A stretch of DNA of 64,000 bases from assembly GCA_020846745.1 (NCBI GenBank), contig JADLDI010000125.1:1-64000 (forward strand), in the 5' to 3' direction. The DNA is from Bryobacterales bacterium. GTDB taxonomy: Bacteria > Acidobacteriota > Terriglobia > Bryobacterales > Bryobacteraceae. Below the pieces are notes generated by a model that was given only the letters and a program-made list of their open reading frames with translations, was not told the DNA's origin and did not search any database. Below, piece after piece: positions 17,100 to 26,154 of this stretch (the stretch's first letter is position 1; the number at the start of each line of letters is the position of its first letter). The translations under genes were made by a program, and so were the position numbers.

Positions 17100-18653
17100 A
17101 TGGGTCCGGTTATCCGTGAGAAGTTGGAACGGTGTTCCAGTCTGCCCAGCCTGCCCGCTGTCGCGGTTCAAATACTTGATTTATGCCAGCGCGATGATAT
17201 GAAACAAATCGCGACAGCGATCGGGCGGGACCCGGCGTTGGCCGCGAAGCTTATCAAAACCGCGAATTCGCCGATGTTTTCGTTCCGGCGAGAAGTGTCC
17301 ACCATTAACCACGCCGTGTGCTTATTGGGGAAGAACGCGGTAAGGACGCTGGTCCTTTCATTTTCTCTGGTCAATAACAAGAAGAAAAGCGACTGCGTTC
17401 ACCTTCAGAACTTCTGGCGAAGATCGCTGTTGGCCGCCTTGGCTGCCCGCCAGTTGGCGGAATCGATCGGTGAGCCTGGCGAGCAGGCATTCCTCGCGGC
17501 GCTGCTGCAAGACATCGGAGTGCTCGCGTTGTCCAGGAGCATCGGGGGCCAATACACGCAACTGCTCCAGCAGGCAAACAACGATCACGACCGCTTGGCA
17601 GAGCTTGAGAGAGTGGCCTACGGCGGCGATCATGCCGAAATTGGCGAGTGGCTGCTCAGCCGATGGCGTGCGCCCGTGCTGTTGGCGAAGGTGGTGGGCT
17701 TGAGTCACTCACCGCAAAAATCGACCGAGCAGGTGGACGAGCAAACACACAAGTTAACAGAAGTGGTGTACCTTGCGGGTAGAATCGCGGACATCTGGTG
17801 CAGCGATTCGAACACCTCCGCGGCGCGATTGGACGCTGCTCTGCGCGAGCGCTGGCCCGGCAACCAGGTCAAGATCGACGAGATCAATGCGCGACTGGTG
17901 GAGGAAGCGCCGGAACTCGCCGCCCTCTTCGAAATCTCGCTGGATGGGGACGAGATGGGCGAATTGCTGGACGCGGCCCAGGAAGCCCTTGTGGCGCTAA
18001 GCGTGCGTGCCTCGCAGGAGGTACAGGATATTCACGACGCTCTGCAGCGGTTGGAAACGCGCACGGCGGCGCTGCTGGTTGAGGCACAGCGCGATCCCCT
18101 CACCGGCATCGCAAACCGCGGCTACATGGACATGCTTCTAAACGAGGCGTTTCAGGAAGGCACGCGAACCGACGCAATTATCGGCGTGATCTTTGCCGAT
18201 ATCGACCACTTTAAGGGCGTCAACGATAAATACGGGCATGCCGCGGGAGACGCAATCCTCGAGTCCGTTGCCCGTCGAATCACCGAAAGCGTTCGTACGG
18301 AAAGTCTTGTCGGCCGGTATGGCGGGGAAGAATTCGTGATTCTCGTGCGCGCTCGCACCCCGAGTGACATCGAGTTTGTGGCCGAATCGATTCGACGTGC
18401 CATTGCGGAGAAGCTTCACCGCAACCGGTACAGCGGTCCCATCAAGATTACGGTTTCTTTGGGTAGCGCGCTGCTGGACCGCAGCCGTCATACGACACCG
18501 GCAGACTGGTTATGCGAAGCGGATGCGGCCATGTATGCCGCCAAGCGTGCGGGGCGCAATCGTCATGTGACGTCGCACGGACTAAGGTCACAACGAGGGC
18601 TAGCTCCCTCCTATGATTCGCGCGCGCCCCTCGCGCCCAACCGTTGTGCCTGA
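17100..18653 (+). CDS. HDOD-GGDEF protein, probable diguanylate cyclase
   Basis: The 517-residue cytoplasmic protein has an N-terminal HDOD domain (about 5-215; SSLPSLPAVAVQILDLC, LLGKNAVRTLVLSFS, AALLQDIGVL). A helical linker follows, then a GGDEF domain (about 335-495; DPLTGIANRGYMD, FADIDHFKGVNDKYGHAAGD, and the active-site motif GGEEF). The motif is intact, so cyclic-di-GMP synthesis is likely. The product-inhibition I-site, normally RxxD five residues before, reads RTES here, so feedback inhibition may be lost. I chose ATG 17100 because a GAGGAG Shine-Dalgarno lies 7 bases upstream and the HDOD domain begins right after it. Confidence 0.92.
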   Translation: MGPVIREKLERCSSLPSLPAVAVQILDLCQRDDMKQIATAIGRDPALAAKLIKTANSPMFSFRREVSTINHAVCLLGKNAVRTLVLSFSLVNNKKKSDCVHLQNFWRRSLLAALAARQLAESIGEPGEQAFLAALLQDIGVLALSRSIGGQYTQLLQQANNDHDRLAELERVAYGGDHAEIGEWLLSRWRAPVLLAKVVGLSHSPQKSTEQVDEQTHKLTEVVYLAGRIADIWCSDSNTSAARLDAALRERWPGNQVKIDEINARLVEEAPELAALFEISLDGDEMGELLDAAQEALVALSVRASQEVQDIHDALQRLETRTAALLVEAQRDPLTGIANRGYMDMLLNEAFQEGTRTDAIIGVIFADIDHFKGVNDKYGHAAGDAILESVARRITESVRTESLVGRYGGEEFVILVRARTPSDIEFVAESIRRAIAEKLHRNRYSGPIKITVSLGSALLDRSRHTTPADWLCEADAAMYAAKRAGRNRHVTSHGLRSQRGLAPSYDSRAPLAPNRCA

Positions 18654-18663
18654 AGCGCAGCGC

Positions 18664-19677
18664 CTACTTCGATTGGAAAAAGTCCTTCGGCAGGAACAGC
18701 GACCAGACTTCACGGCTGAGGGGCCGTGCGTGCCCGCCCGCGATCCAAAGCTTATCTTGAAAAACAAATACTGAATGTTCGTGGCGCTCCTTCCACGACA
18801 CATGACTTTTCAACTGAGTCCACGCCTTACCGTCGTCGGAAAACCAAACGTCTCCCCAGTTTTGATCCGGAACCTTCGACCATCCGCCTAGTACCCACAT
18901 TCGTCCGCGATAGGTGGTTGCAGAAAACCACAATCGTGCATGCCACGGGGCTGCGGAGGTCACCTGTGTCCAATGCACCCCGTCTTCAGAGGACCACACA
19001 TCGTTGTAATGTTCATATTCAGGCACGTAGTTCCCGCCCCCGAACACCCACATCCGGCCCTTGTGGACAACCGCCTGGTGATAAGCTCGCGGCGCCCAGC
19101 CGGCGTTAGGCGTAGCCTGCGTCCAGTGCTTGCCATCGCTCGAATGCCAGACGTCGTTTTTGACGCTCTTCTTATCACCGAAGTAATAGTCTTCCGTTCC
19201 CCCCAGAATCCACATCTTGCCTTTAAACTCTACAATCGGAGCGGCAATCCGGGGGGACCAACCGGCGTTATCCGTCTCCTTCACCCAGTCCCGGCCGTCC
19301 TTAGATGACCAGACGGCGTTGCTCGCGGAATGACCTGGCAGCCGTCCGTTGTACCAGCCGCCCATCATCCACATCTTGTTCCGGAATGAGATGCTCATCG
19401 GCAAATCGCTGTGCAGCCACGGAGCGTTCTGCGTCACCAGCGTCCAGTCTTTACCATTGGCGGAACTCCAAACGTCGCGCGGCGGCGCGTGATACGAATC
19501 GAACCAGCCGCCCAGTATCCACATGCGGTTGTTCAGCACCAGTTCGCCTTGGGAATCGCGTGCTTGCCAGGCCGCCTCGCCTGTTTCTTTCACCCAGTCG
19601 GGACCGTGCCGTTCCGCGGCGCCTATCCATAAGGCAGTGAGGGCCGATACGAGAGCAAACCTGAGACATCCAGACAT
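18664..19677 (-). CDS. Secreted Kelch-like beta-propeller protein
   Basis: The 337-residue protein has a signal peptide (LRFALVSALTALWIGAAE) and six to seven repeats of about 45 residues. Each has a W-I/V-L/F-GG strand (MWILGGWFD, MWMMGGWYN, MWILGGTED, MWVFGGGNY, MWVLGGWSK, LWIAGGHAR) and a DVWSSxDGxxWT block. The GG pairs are Kelch hallmarks, and the DGxxWT parts resemble Asp-boxes. This is a propeller for ligand binding or scaffolding; no catalytic residues can be named. It stands alone on the minus strand. A TACAAT box is 9 bases before the ATG, compatible with a leaderless transcript. Confidence 0.8.
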   Translation of the reverse strand: MSGCLRFALVSALTALWIGAAERHGPDWVKETGEAAWQARDSQGELVLNNRMWILGGWFDSYHAPPRDVWSSANGKDWTLVTQNAPWLHSDLPMSISFRNKMWMMGGWYNGRLPGHSASNAVWSSKDGRDWVKETDNAGWSPRIAAPIVEFKGKMWILGGTEDYYFGDKKSVKNDVWHSSDGKHWTQATPNAGWAPRAYHQAVVHKGRMWVFGGGNYVPEYEHYNDVWSSEDGVHWTQVTSAAPWHARLWFSATTYRGRMWVLGGWSKVPDQNWGDVWFSDDGKAWTQLKSHVSWKERHEHSVFVFQDKLWIAGGHARPLSREVWSLFLPKDFFQSK

Positions 19678-19788
19678 TGTTTTGCGATTGTACTCCGACT
19701 TTGGACGCCGTCGTCGGCAACCCGTTCAACGCGCGGAACCCCTTGGGTGATACGTGCCTTTGTTCGGTGGTAGAGTAGCCGATTCAGC

Positions 19789-20382
19789 ATGTTTTCAAAG
19801 ATCCTCAGGCGAATCCACTTGTATTTGGCGCTGTTTCTTGCGCCCTGGGTTCTGATGTACACCATCTCGACCTTTGTAATGAATCACCGCGCCTGGTTTC
19901 GCGGTCACAACGCCCCACCGCCGTCTTTCGTGAAGGAGCGGCAACTGCATTACGACGGAACCTTTCCAGCGAATGCAACGCCGCGGCAGATCGGGCGACA
20001 GTTGCTGCAATCGCTCAACATGGAAGGCGATTTTCTCGCGACGGAGCGCCCGAAAGATTCCACCATTGTGGTCAACCGCCTCGATGCAATCCGCCCGGCG
20101 CGGCTGACCTTTGAACCGGGCACCGGCCAGTTAACTGTCGAACGGCAGGTCTTCGAGGGCGCGGCATTCCTCGAACGCATGCATCGGCGACGCGGTTATC
20201 AGCACGGGTTCGTAGCCGACAATTTGTGGGCCGTGTCGGTCGATATCTTTATCGTTGCAGTTCTGTTCTGGGCCGCCTCCGGACTCTGGCTTTGGTGGGA
20301 AATGAAGCTGACTCGCGGCATGGGCGCCGCCCTCCTCGCGACCGGTTGCGCGCTATTCGCGTTCTTCCTGGCGGTGCTTTAA
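19789..20382 (+). CDS. PepSY-TM-like inner-membrane protein, first of a coupled pair
   Basis: The 197-residue protein has an N-terminal helix (IHLYLALFLAPWVLMYTISTFVM), a periplasmic PepSY-like domain of about 110 residues, and two C-terminal helices (LWAVSVDIFIVAVLFWAASGLWLWWEM, LLATGCALFAFFLAVL). This is the half-length layout of PepSY-associated TM proteins linked to iron uptake or periplasmic redox. Its stop overlaps the next start (TAATG), and the next protein has the same layout, so the two probably form a heterodimer. Confidence 0.7.
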   Translation: MFSKILRRIHLYLALFLAPWVLMYTISTFVMNHRAWFRGHNAPPPSFVKERQLHYDGTFPANATPRQIGRQLLQSLNMEGDFLATERPKDSTIVVNRLDAIRPARLTFEPGTGQLTVERQVFEGAAFLERMHRRRGYQHGFVADNLWAVSVDIFIVAVLFWAASGLWLWWEMKLTRGMGAALLATGCALFAFFLAVL

Positions 20383-20978
20383 TGACATTCAACCATCTCA
20401 ACCGCCGCCTTCATCTCTACCTTGCGCTTACGTTGTTGCCCTGGTTCTTTCTGTACGGCGTGAGTTCTATCCCGTTCAGCCACGCTCCGTTTTTCGATCA
20501 GCGCGACAAAGCCGGGGGGCAACCGGATTGGACGAAGCGGTTCGAACGGGCCTACGACCTGGAGGTCCCGGCCGAAGGCGACCTTCGCCCAATCGGAGCC
20601 AAAATCATGGCGGATGCCGGCCTCCAGGGTGCGTTTGGCGCTTACCGGCAAGGCCCCGGGCAAGTTAACGTATATATCTACACGTTTTGGAAATCGACGC
20701 AGCTCAAGTACTTGATTGCCGAAAAGAAACTCGTCGCCGAAGACAGGCGTTTCCGGTGGGACCACTTCCTCACCGGGGCCCACGCTAAGGGCGGGTTCGA
20801 GCAGGGCGGGCTGCACGACCTTTGGGGTGTGGTGGTCGATCTCGTCTGCCTTGGCATGCTGGTTTGGGTGGCCACCGGTTTGTTTATGTGGTGGAAGTTG
20901 CCGTCAACCCGGCGCTGGGGGTGGCTCGCTTTGATCGCTGGATTGCTTACGTTCGGGACGTTTGTGTTCACGCTCTAG
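20382..20978 (+). CDS. PepSY-TM-like inner-membrane protein, second of a coupled pair
   Basis: The 198-residue protein repeats the architecture of its upstream neighbour: RRLHLYLALTLLPWFFLYGVSS at the N-terminus, a periplasmic domain, then VVDLVCLGMLVWVATGLFMWWKL and a final helix. The two share the RR-x-HLYLAL start and GLxxWWxx end, so they arose by duplication and divergence. Translation starts at ATG 20382 inside the preceding stop codon, giving obligatory coupling. The much longer in-frame extension upstream was rejected as overlap. Role is inferred only from the fold. Confidence 0.7.
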   Translation: MTFNHLNRRLHLYLALTLLPWFFLYGVSSIPFSHAPFFDQRDKAGGQPDWTKRFERAYDLEVPAEGDLRPIGAKIMADAGLQGAFGAYRQGPGQVNVYIYTFWKSTQLKYLIAEKKLVAEDRRFRWDHFLTGAHAKGGFEQGGLHDLWGVVVDLVCLGMLVWVATGLFMWWKLPSTRRWGWLALIAGLLTFGTFVFTL

Positions 20979-21022
20979 CGTTCAAAGTGTATACAATTTC
21001 CCCGTCTGACTCGACTGCGGAA

Positions 21023-21036
21023 TTCACATCTGTGAA
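21023..21036. promoter_or_regulatory. Inverted repeat TTCACA-TC-TGTGAA before the kinase operon
   Basis: A perfect 6-bp inverted repeat with a 2-base centre lies in the 258-base interval ahead of the sensor kinase. It could be an operator, but no partner site or regulator was found. The rest of the interval shows no clear sigma-54 (GG-N10-GC) promoter. Confidence 0.25.
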
Positions 21037-21236
21037 GTGCTTAGCCGGGTGGAATCCAGAAAATGGGAAAATCAAGCAGGAGAACTAGGAATTCGTGCTG
21101 AAAAGCTGGGTTTCCCAGTCTAAATGACACCCGTGCAAGGTGGCAATCAATTTGCTCAGCGAAGCTAGGGATTGCTCTACCTGGTTCCGGGTGGCAGGAA
21201 CGTGTTAGCCTACGACCGCTAGCGAGGGAATTCAAG

Positions 21237-24143
21237 TTGAAGGAATTGAAACGGCAGCTGATTAACGCGCTGCTGGTGGTGTTAACCGCCGCGGCGGTGA
21301 TCTCTGCCGCCATCAATTTCCAACAACAGAAGCTCTATCATCTGCCCGATGACGGTGTCACCTGGGTGGACCGAACCGACGCGAAAGGCCAACCTCTCGT
21401 CCTGGCGCTCTACATCGTGCCCGATTCGGCGGCCGATCGCGCGGGCGTTAAACAGGGCGATATTCTCACTAAAATCAATAACTTTACAATTCACAACTCG
21501 CTGGACGCTTCCCGTGTGCTGGCCCGCGTAGGACCCTGGCGCGAGGCGGAGTACATGGTGCTTCGCGGCGAGATTGAATTAAAGGCGAAAGTAATTGTCC
21601 GTGAGCGCGTCACCGAGGCGTCTCTTTACTACCTCTATGTAGTCGGCCTGGCGCACCTGATCATCGGCTTATTTGTCTACTTCCGGCGGTCCCGCGCGCG
21701 GCACGCACTTCACTTCTATCTCCTCTGCCTGGCGAGCTTCGTCCTTTTCACGTTCCATTACACGGGCAAGCTCAACAACTTCGACAAGGTGATTTATTGG
21801 GGCAATGTCGTTGCCGGGCTCCTGGCCCCGACGATTTTCCTTCACTTTGCTCTAGGCTTTCCCGAACGCCGCTGGTGGCTGCGGGCCCGCTGGCGGACCA
21901 CCCTGCTCTATCTCCCCGCCTTGGTGATGTCCGCACTGTACTTCGGCATGGCCTCAGGGATCATGCGGACAGCCGTCCCGCTCGGCGAATTGCGCTGGCT
22001 TCTTGATCGCGTTTCGATGACGATCCTGAGCGGTCTCTACCTGGCGGGCGCGTTCGTAGCCTGGAATGCTTATCGCCGCGCGGAAGACCCCATTGTCCGC
22101 CAGCAACTCAAGTGGCTGCGGAACGGAGCGTTGTTTGGCGTTCTGCCATTCACACTGTTCAATACCATTCCGTACTTAATGGGTTCGCCAGCCGGGTTCT
22201 ACATGAACCTGGCCGTGCTCACTCTGCTCCTGATCCCAGCCTCCTGGGCCTACGCCATCCTTCGCTACCGCCTGATGGACGTCGACGTCATCTTCCAGCA
22301 GGGTTTTACCTACACGCTCGCCACGTTCGGCGTCATGGGCTTGTTCTACATGCTGGTGCTGGCGAAGGGGCCGATCGAGGAGATGAACCCCTCCACCGTG
22401 GCCCTGCTGCTCATGGTAGCGACCTTCATCTTCCAGCCGCTCCGCAACTGGATTCAAGAAATTCTTGACCGCTACGTCTTTTATAAAGACCGTTACGACT
22501 ATCGGCGTACCCTTGTCGAATTCGCCCGCGAACTGTCGTCCGAAACGGATCTGGATACGATGCTGATGGCAGTGGCGGACCGGTTACGCCGAACGCTCTA
22601 TATCAAGAATGTTGCGTTCTTCCTGGCCGACGAGGGGAGCGATGTCTACGGTCTGACAAAGTATATCGGCGATGATTCGCGTGCGCCCGATGACCTGGAT
22701 TTGTCCTTTCTGACATCGCAGCCTTCGGGCACCATCTTCTTCGAGCGCACCCGTATGGCCCTCGATGTTGTTACACGCCATTTACCGCAAACGGTCCGCA
22801 GCACGGTCGCCAAGCTTGACCTGACCTATTACATACCCTGCCAGGTGCGTGGCAAGACGATTGCCTACCTTGGCGCCTCCCGCACCACCCAAGGCGAGTT
22901 CCTCGCTTCCCAGGATCTCGAACTCCTCGAAACCCTCTCCGGCTACGTCGGCATCGCCATCGAGAACGCTCGCCTCTATCGCTCCCTGCAACTCAAAGTT
23001 GTCCAGTATGAGCGGCTGAAGGAATTCAGCGAGAACATTGTCGAATCGCTCAACGTCGGTATCGTCGCAGCGGACCTCGACGATCGCGTCGAAAGCTGGA
23101 ACAGCCAGATGGAGGCACTCACCGGCATCACGCGCGAACGCGCCACGCGCTGCGAACTGCGTACACTGTTCCCTCACGACCTGATTGCCGAACTCGACGC
23201 GGTCCGTAGCGAGGCCGGCGTCCACCAGTTATATAAAGTTCCGTTGCGCGCGCGAGCCTGGTCCGCTTCTCTGAACGGCAACAATGGATCGAACGGCCAC
23301 AACGGAAACGGCGCCACCGCCGTGATGGTGCAACCATCGGAGCGTCTTCTCAACGTCGCAATAGCGCCCCTCGTCACAAAAGATGGCGACCAGATCGGCC
23401 GCCTGATCATTTTCGATGACGTAACGGAACGCGCGGAACTCGAGCAACGCCTGGTCCAGACCGACAAGCTTTCCTCTATAGGTCTGCTTGCCGCAGGCGT
23501 TGCTCACGAGGTCAACACCCCTCTGGCCGTCATCTCTACCTACGCCCAGATGTTGACCAAGCAGATTTCCGGCGACGATCCGAAATCCAAACTGCTCGAA
23601 AAGATCGCCAAACAGACCTTCCGCGCGAGCGAAATCGTAAACTCGTTGTTGAACTTTTCCCGCACGTCGAAGACTGAGTTTGAAGAGGTCGACCTCAACC
23701 GAGTCGTCCGCGAGACGCTGTCGCTCATCGAACATCAACTGGAAAAATCCGGCGTGCGCGTCGAGTTCGAAGGCGCCGATGCACTGGGATGTGTCCGCGG
23801 CAACTTCGGCAAACTGCAACAAGTCTTTCTGAATCTGTTTCTTAACGCGCGTGACGCCATGGACGTGGGCGGAGCGTTGCGTGTCTGTACGAAGGAACTC
23901 GACAGTTTAGCGCGCGTCGAGGTCACCGACTCCGGGCGCGGCATCAACCCGGAAGACCTCACCCGCATCTACGATCCCTTCTTCACCACCAAGGGGGCGA
24001 AGAAGGGAACTGGCTTAGGTTTGGCGGTAACCTACGGCATCGTGCGTGAACACGGCGGTACTATTGATGTGAAGAGCACAGTGGGAGAAGGGACAACCTT
24101 CACCGTGGAACTGCCGCTTGTTCGCAAAACCGTCAATGCCTGA
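21237..24143 (+). CDS. Membrane sensor histidine kinase with PDZ, GAF and PAS domains
   Basis: The 968-residue kinase begins with a TM helix (LINALLVVLTAAAVISAAI) and an extracytoplasmic PDZ domain (about 45-125; DSAADRAGVKQGDILTKIN). About seven TM helices (130-370) follow, then a GAF domain (about 425-580), a PAS domain (about 595-740) interrupted by an Asn/Gly-rich stretch (NGNNGSNGHNGNG), a HisKA domain with the phospho-acceptor His in AAGVAHEVNTPLAVI, and an HATPase domain (NLFLNARDAMD, DSGRGI, KGTGLGLAVTYGIVREHGG). Translation starts at TTG 21237, 8 bases after a GAGGG Shine-Dalgarno. It overlaps the next gene by 8 bases, so it is the cognate kinase. PDZ suggests sensing of peptide ends or envelope stress. 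Confidence 0.92.
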   Translation: MKELKRQLINALLVVLTAAAVISAAINFQQQKLYHLPDDGVTWVDRTDAKGQPLVLALYIVPDSAADRAGVKQGDILTKINNFTIHNSLDASRVLARVGPWREAEYMVLRGEIELKAKVIVRERVTEASLYYLYVVGLAHLIIGLFVYFRRSRARHALHFYLLCLASFVLFTFHYTGKLNNFDKVIYWGNVVAGLLAPTIFLHFALGFPERRWWLRARWRTTLLYLPALVMSALYFGMASGIMRTAVPLGELRWLLDRVSMTILSGLYLAGAFVAWNAYRRAEDPIVRQQLKWLRNGALFGVLPFTLFNTIPYLMGSPAGFYMNLAVLTLLLIPASWAYAILRYRLMDVDVIFQQGFTYTLATFGVMGLFYMLVLAKGPIEEMNPSTVALLLMVATFIFQPLRNWIQEILDRYVFYKDRYDYRRTLVEFARELSSETDLDTMLMAVADRLRRTLYIKNVAFFLADEGSDVYGLTKYIGDDSRAPDDLDLSFLTSQPSGTIFFERTRMALDVVTRHLPQTVRSTVAKLDLTYYIPCQVRGKTIAYLGASRTTQGEFLASQDLELLETLSGYVGIAIENARLYRSLQLKVVQYERLKEFSENIVESLNVGIVAADLDDRVESWNSQMEALTGITRERATRCELRTLFPHDLIAELDAVRSEAGVHQLYKVPLRARAWSASLNGNNGSNGHNGNGATAVMVQPSERLLNVAIAPLVTKDGDQIGRLIIFDDVTERAELEQRLVQTDKLSSIGLLAAGVAHEVNTPLAVISTYAQMLTKQISGDDPKSKLLEKIAKQTFRASEIVNSLLNFSRTSKTEFEEVDLNRVVRETLSLIEHQLEKSGVRVEFEGADALGCVRGNFGKLQQVFLNLFLNARDAMDVGGALRVCTKELDSLARVEVTDSGRGINPEDLTRIYDPFFTTKGAKKGTGLGLAVTYGIVREHGGTIDVKSTVGEGTTFTVELPLVRKTVNA

Positions 24144-25587
24144 CCCCGTCACCCAAGACACCACAGCTAAACACCGCGGACGCATCCTCGTCGTCGACGA
24201 TGAAGCCGATATTCGCGAAAGCCTCGAAGTTCTCCTCTCCATGGAGAACTACCAGATCGACCTGGCTCCGAATGCCACCGAAGGTTTGGCGCGTTTCGAG
24301 TCGACTGCGTACGACCTGGTTCTGCTCGACCTTATGATGCCCGACCGCTCGGGCATGGACGTTCTCAAAGACATCCGCGAGCGCGACCGCGAGACCCCCA
24401 TTGCCATGGTCACTGCCTATGGCTCGATTGAGGTCGCCGTACAGGCGCTGCGGAACGGCGCTACCAACTACTTTCCCAAGCCTTGGGACAACGAGAAGCT
24501 TCTGCTCGAAGTCGAGCAGATGATTTCAGCCCACCGGCTCGTCCGCGAAAATACCCAGCTCAAGCGAGCCCTTAAGCAACGGTACTCGTTCCCGAACATC
24601 ATCGGCAAGAGCGAGCGCATGCTCCGCATTCTTGACCTTGTAGCCCAGGTAGCGCAGTCGCGAGCGACTATCCTCATCACCGGCGAAACCGGTACCGGTA
24701 AGGAACTGATCGCCAAGGCCGTTCACGCCAACTCTCCTCGCGCCGACCAGGTGTTCGTCGCTGTCAACTCCGGCTCACTCCCCCCCGAACTCCTCGAATC
24801 GACCCTGTTCGGCCACGTAAAGGGCGCGTTCACCTCCGCGGTCGCCACCCGCAAGGGCTACTTCGAAGTCGCCAACCGGGGCACCATCTTCTTCGACGAA
24901 ATCTCCACCATTTCGCTCGATACTCAAGCGAAACTCCTCCGTGTCATCCAGGAACGCGAGTTCATGCCACTGGGTTCCGCCGACGTCATCAAAGTGGATG
25001 TCCGTATCATTGCCGCCTGTAACGTCGACCTGAAGAAGCTGGTCGACGAAGGCAAGTTCCGCGAAGACCTGTATTACCGTCTCAACGTCATTAACCTGGT
25101 GCTTCCCCCGCTGCGCGAGCGTAAGGAAGACATCCCCCTGCTCGTCGAACACTTCTTCACCAAGTATTGCCGCGAAAACGAGAAATTCCTCGATCCGAGC
25201 GGCCGCAGCGTTCTCCGCTTCGAGCCCGACGCTCTGCAGATCCTTCTCGATCACAATTGGCCCGGCAATGTTCGCGAGTTGGAAAACGCCGTCGAGCGCG
25301 CCGTCGTTCTGGCAAACGAACCCATCGTTCCCGCCAGCGTGCTTCCCGATGCCCTGCTGCAGGCCGGCGGTGTAAAGATTCGCCTCGATGAACGCGGCAA
25401 CCTTCCACCCGACGCGAGCCTGTTTGAAATGGTGAACGACTTCGAGCGCCGCAAGATCCTTGAATCGTTGGAGTCAACCAACTATTCGCAAACCGAGGCT
25501 GCCGAAAAACTCCGGATTCCGCTGTCGACCCTCAACCAGAAGATCAAGCGTCTCGAGATTCCCATTCGCAAAAGGTCCGATAAGTAA
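24136..25587 (+). CDS. NtrC-family sigma-54-dependent response regulator
   Basis: The 483-residue regulator has a receiver domain (about 12-125) with phospho-acceptor Asp in LVLLDLMMPD, a central AAA+ domain with Walker A GETGTGKE, Walker B GTIFFDEI, the sigma-54 contact loop and an Arg finger region, and a C-terminal Fis-type helix-turn-helix (NYSQTEAAEKLRIPLSTLNQKI). The contact loop reads GAFTSA rather than the usual GAFTGA. It overlaps the end of the kinase gene by 8 bases, so they form a two-component system. The ATG at 24136 is preferred over 24118, because the family starts shortly before the receiver strand RILVVDDE. Confidence 0.93.
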   Translation: MPDPVTQDTTAKHRGRILVVDDEADIRESLEVLLSMENYQIDLAPNATEGLARFESTAYDLVLLDLMMPDRSGMDVLKDIRERDRETPIAMVTAYGSIEVAVQALRNGATNYFPKPWDNEKLLLEVEQMISAHRLVRENTQLKRALKQRYSFPNIIGKSERMLRILDLVAQVAQSRATILITGETGTGKELIAKAVHANSPRADQVFVAVNSGSLPPELLESTLFGHVKGAFTSAVATRKGYFEVANRGTIFFDEISTISLDTQAKLLRVIQEREFMPLGSADVIKVDVRIIAACNVDLKKLVDEGKFREDLYYRLNVINLVLPPLRERKEDIPLLVEHFFTKYCRENEKFLDPSGRSVLRFEPDALQILLDHNWPGNVRELENAVERAVVLANEPIVPASVLPDALLQAGGVKIRLDERGNLPPDASLFEMVNDFERRKILESLESTNYSQTEAAEKLRIPLSTLNQKIKRLEIPIRKRSDK

Positions 25588-25623
25588 GTGATCTTACTCT
25601 AAGAAACGTACAGAGAAATACCT

Positions 25624-26109
25624 TCAATAGACCTGGAAGCAGAACACCTGCTGCGACCCCGATGGACTCAAGCAGTACTCCCCGTTGTCCAGCCACTGGT
25701 TCGCCTCAATCCGGTAGAGATTCTGTTCCAGTTTCGTCATCGACAACCGTAGCGGCTTCATGTTCTTCGCCTTCTTCGGATTGTTCGGAACAGCCACTTC
25801 GCGATTCCCGTTCTTCACCGTCATCGCGTACAGTTCCAGCTTGTCCGGGTTCAGCTTCTCCGATTCCAGAATAAAAATCGGTTCGGCCAGCGGTGTCTTT
25901 GCCGGTGAGGACGCGCCTTTTACGATGTTGGCCGTGTCGTCTTTGCGCTTCTCTTCCGTCGCTTCACTCACTTCCGTCGGCACGAGGTTCGATGCGTGGA
26001 CCAGGTAAACTACGTCCGCTTTCGGGGGCCGCGGACCTTTATACTTCTTTGTTTGACCCGATAGCGCGAGGGCGGAAAGGAACAGTACGAGCGCGGTGCG
26101 TCGATTCAT
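25624..26109 (-). CDS. Small secreted protein of unknown function
   Basis: The 161-residue protein has a clear signal peptide (RTALVLFLSALALSG) and a mature part rich in Lys and Pro with beta-strand-like segments (ADVVYLVHASNLVP, LYRIEANQWLDNGEYCLSPSG, QVFCFQVY). Two cysteines near the C-terminus may pair. No family was recognised. It lies 45 bases beyond the mutase-like gene on the same strand but has its own TACAAT box 11 bases before the ATG, so it may be transcribed separately. Confidence 0.6.
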   Translation of the reverse strand: MNRRTALVLFLSALALSGQTKKYKGPRPPKADVVYLVHASNLVPTEVSEATEEKRKDDTANIVKGASSPAKTPLAEPIFILESEKLNPDKLELYAMTVKNGNREVAVPNNPKKAKNMKPLRLSMTKLEQNLYRIEANQWLDNGEYCLSPSGSQQVFCFQVY

Positions 26110-26154
26110 GGTCTATCGACATTGTAGACGCACCACGAAACCAGGAGGATACAT

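Noticed and set aside
21181..21236. Sigma-54 promoter before the kinase operon
   Set aside because: TGGCAGGAACGTG looks inviting, but the GG and GC are 13 bases apart rather than 10.
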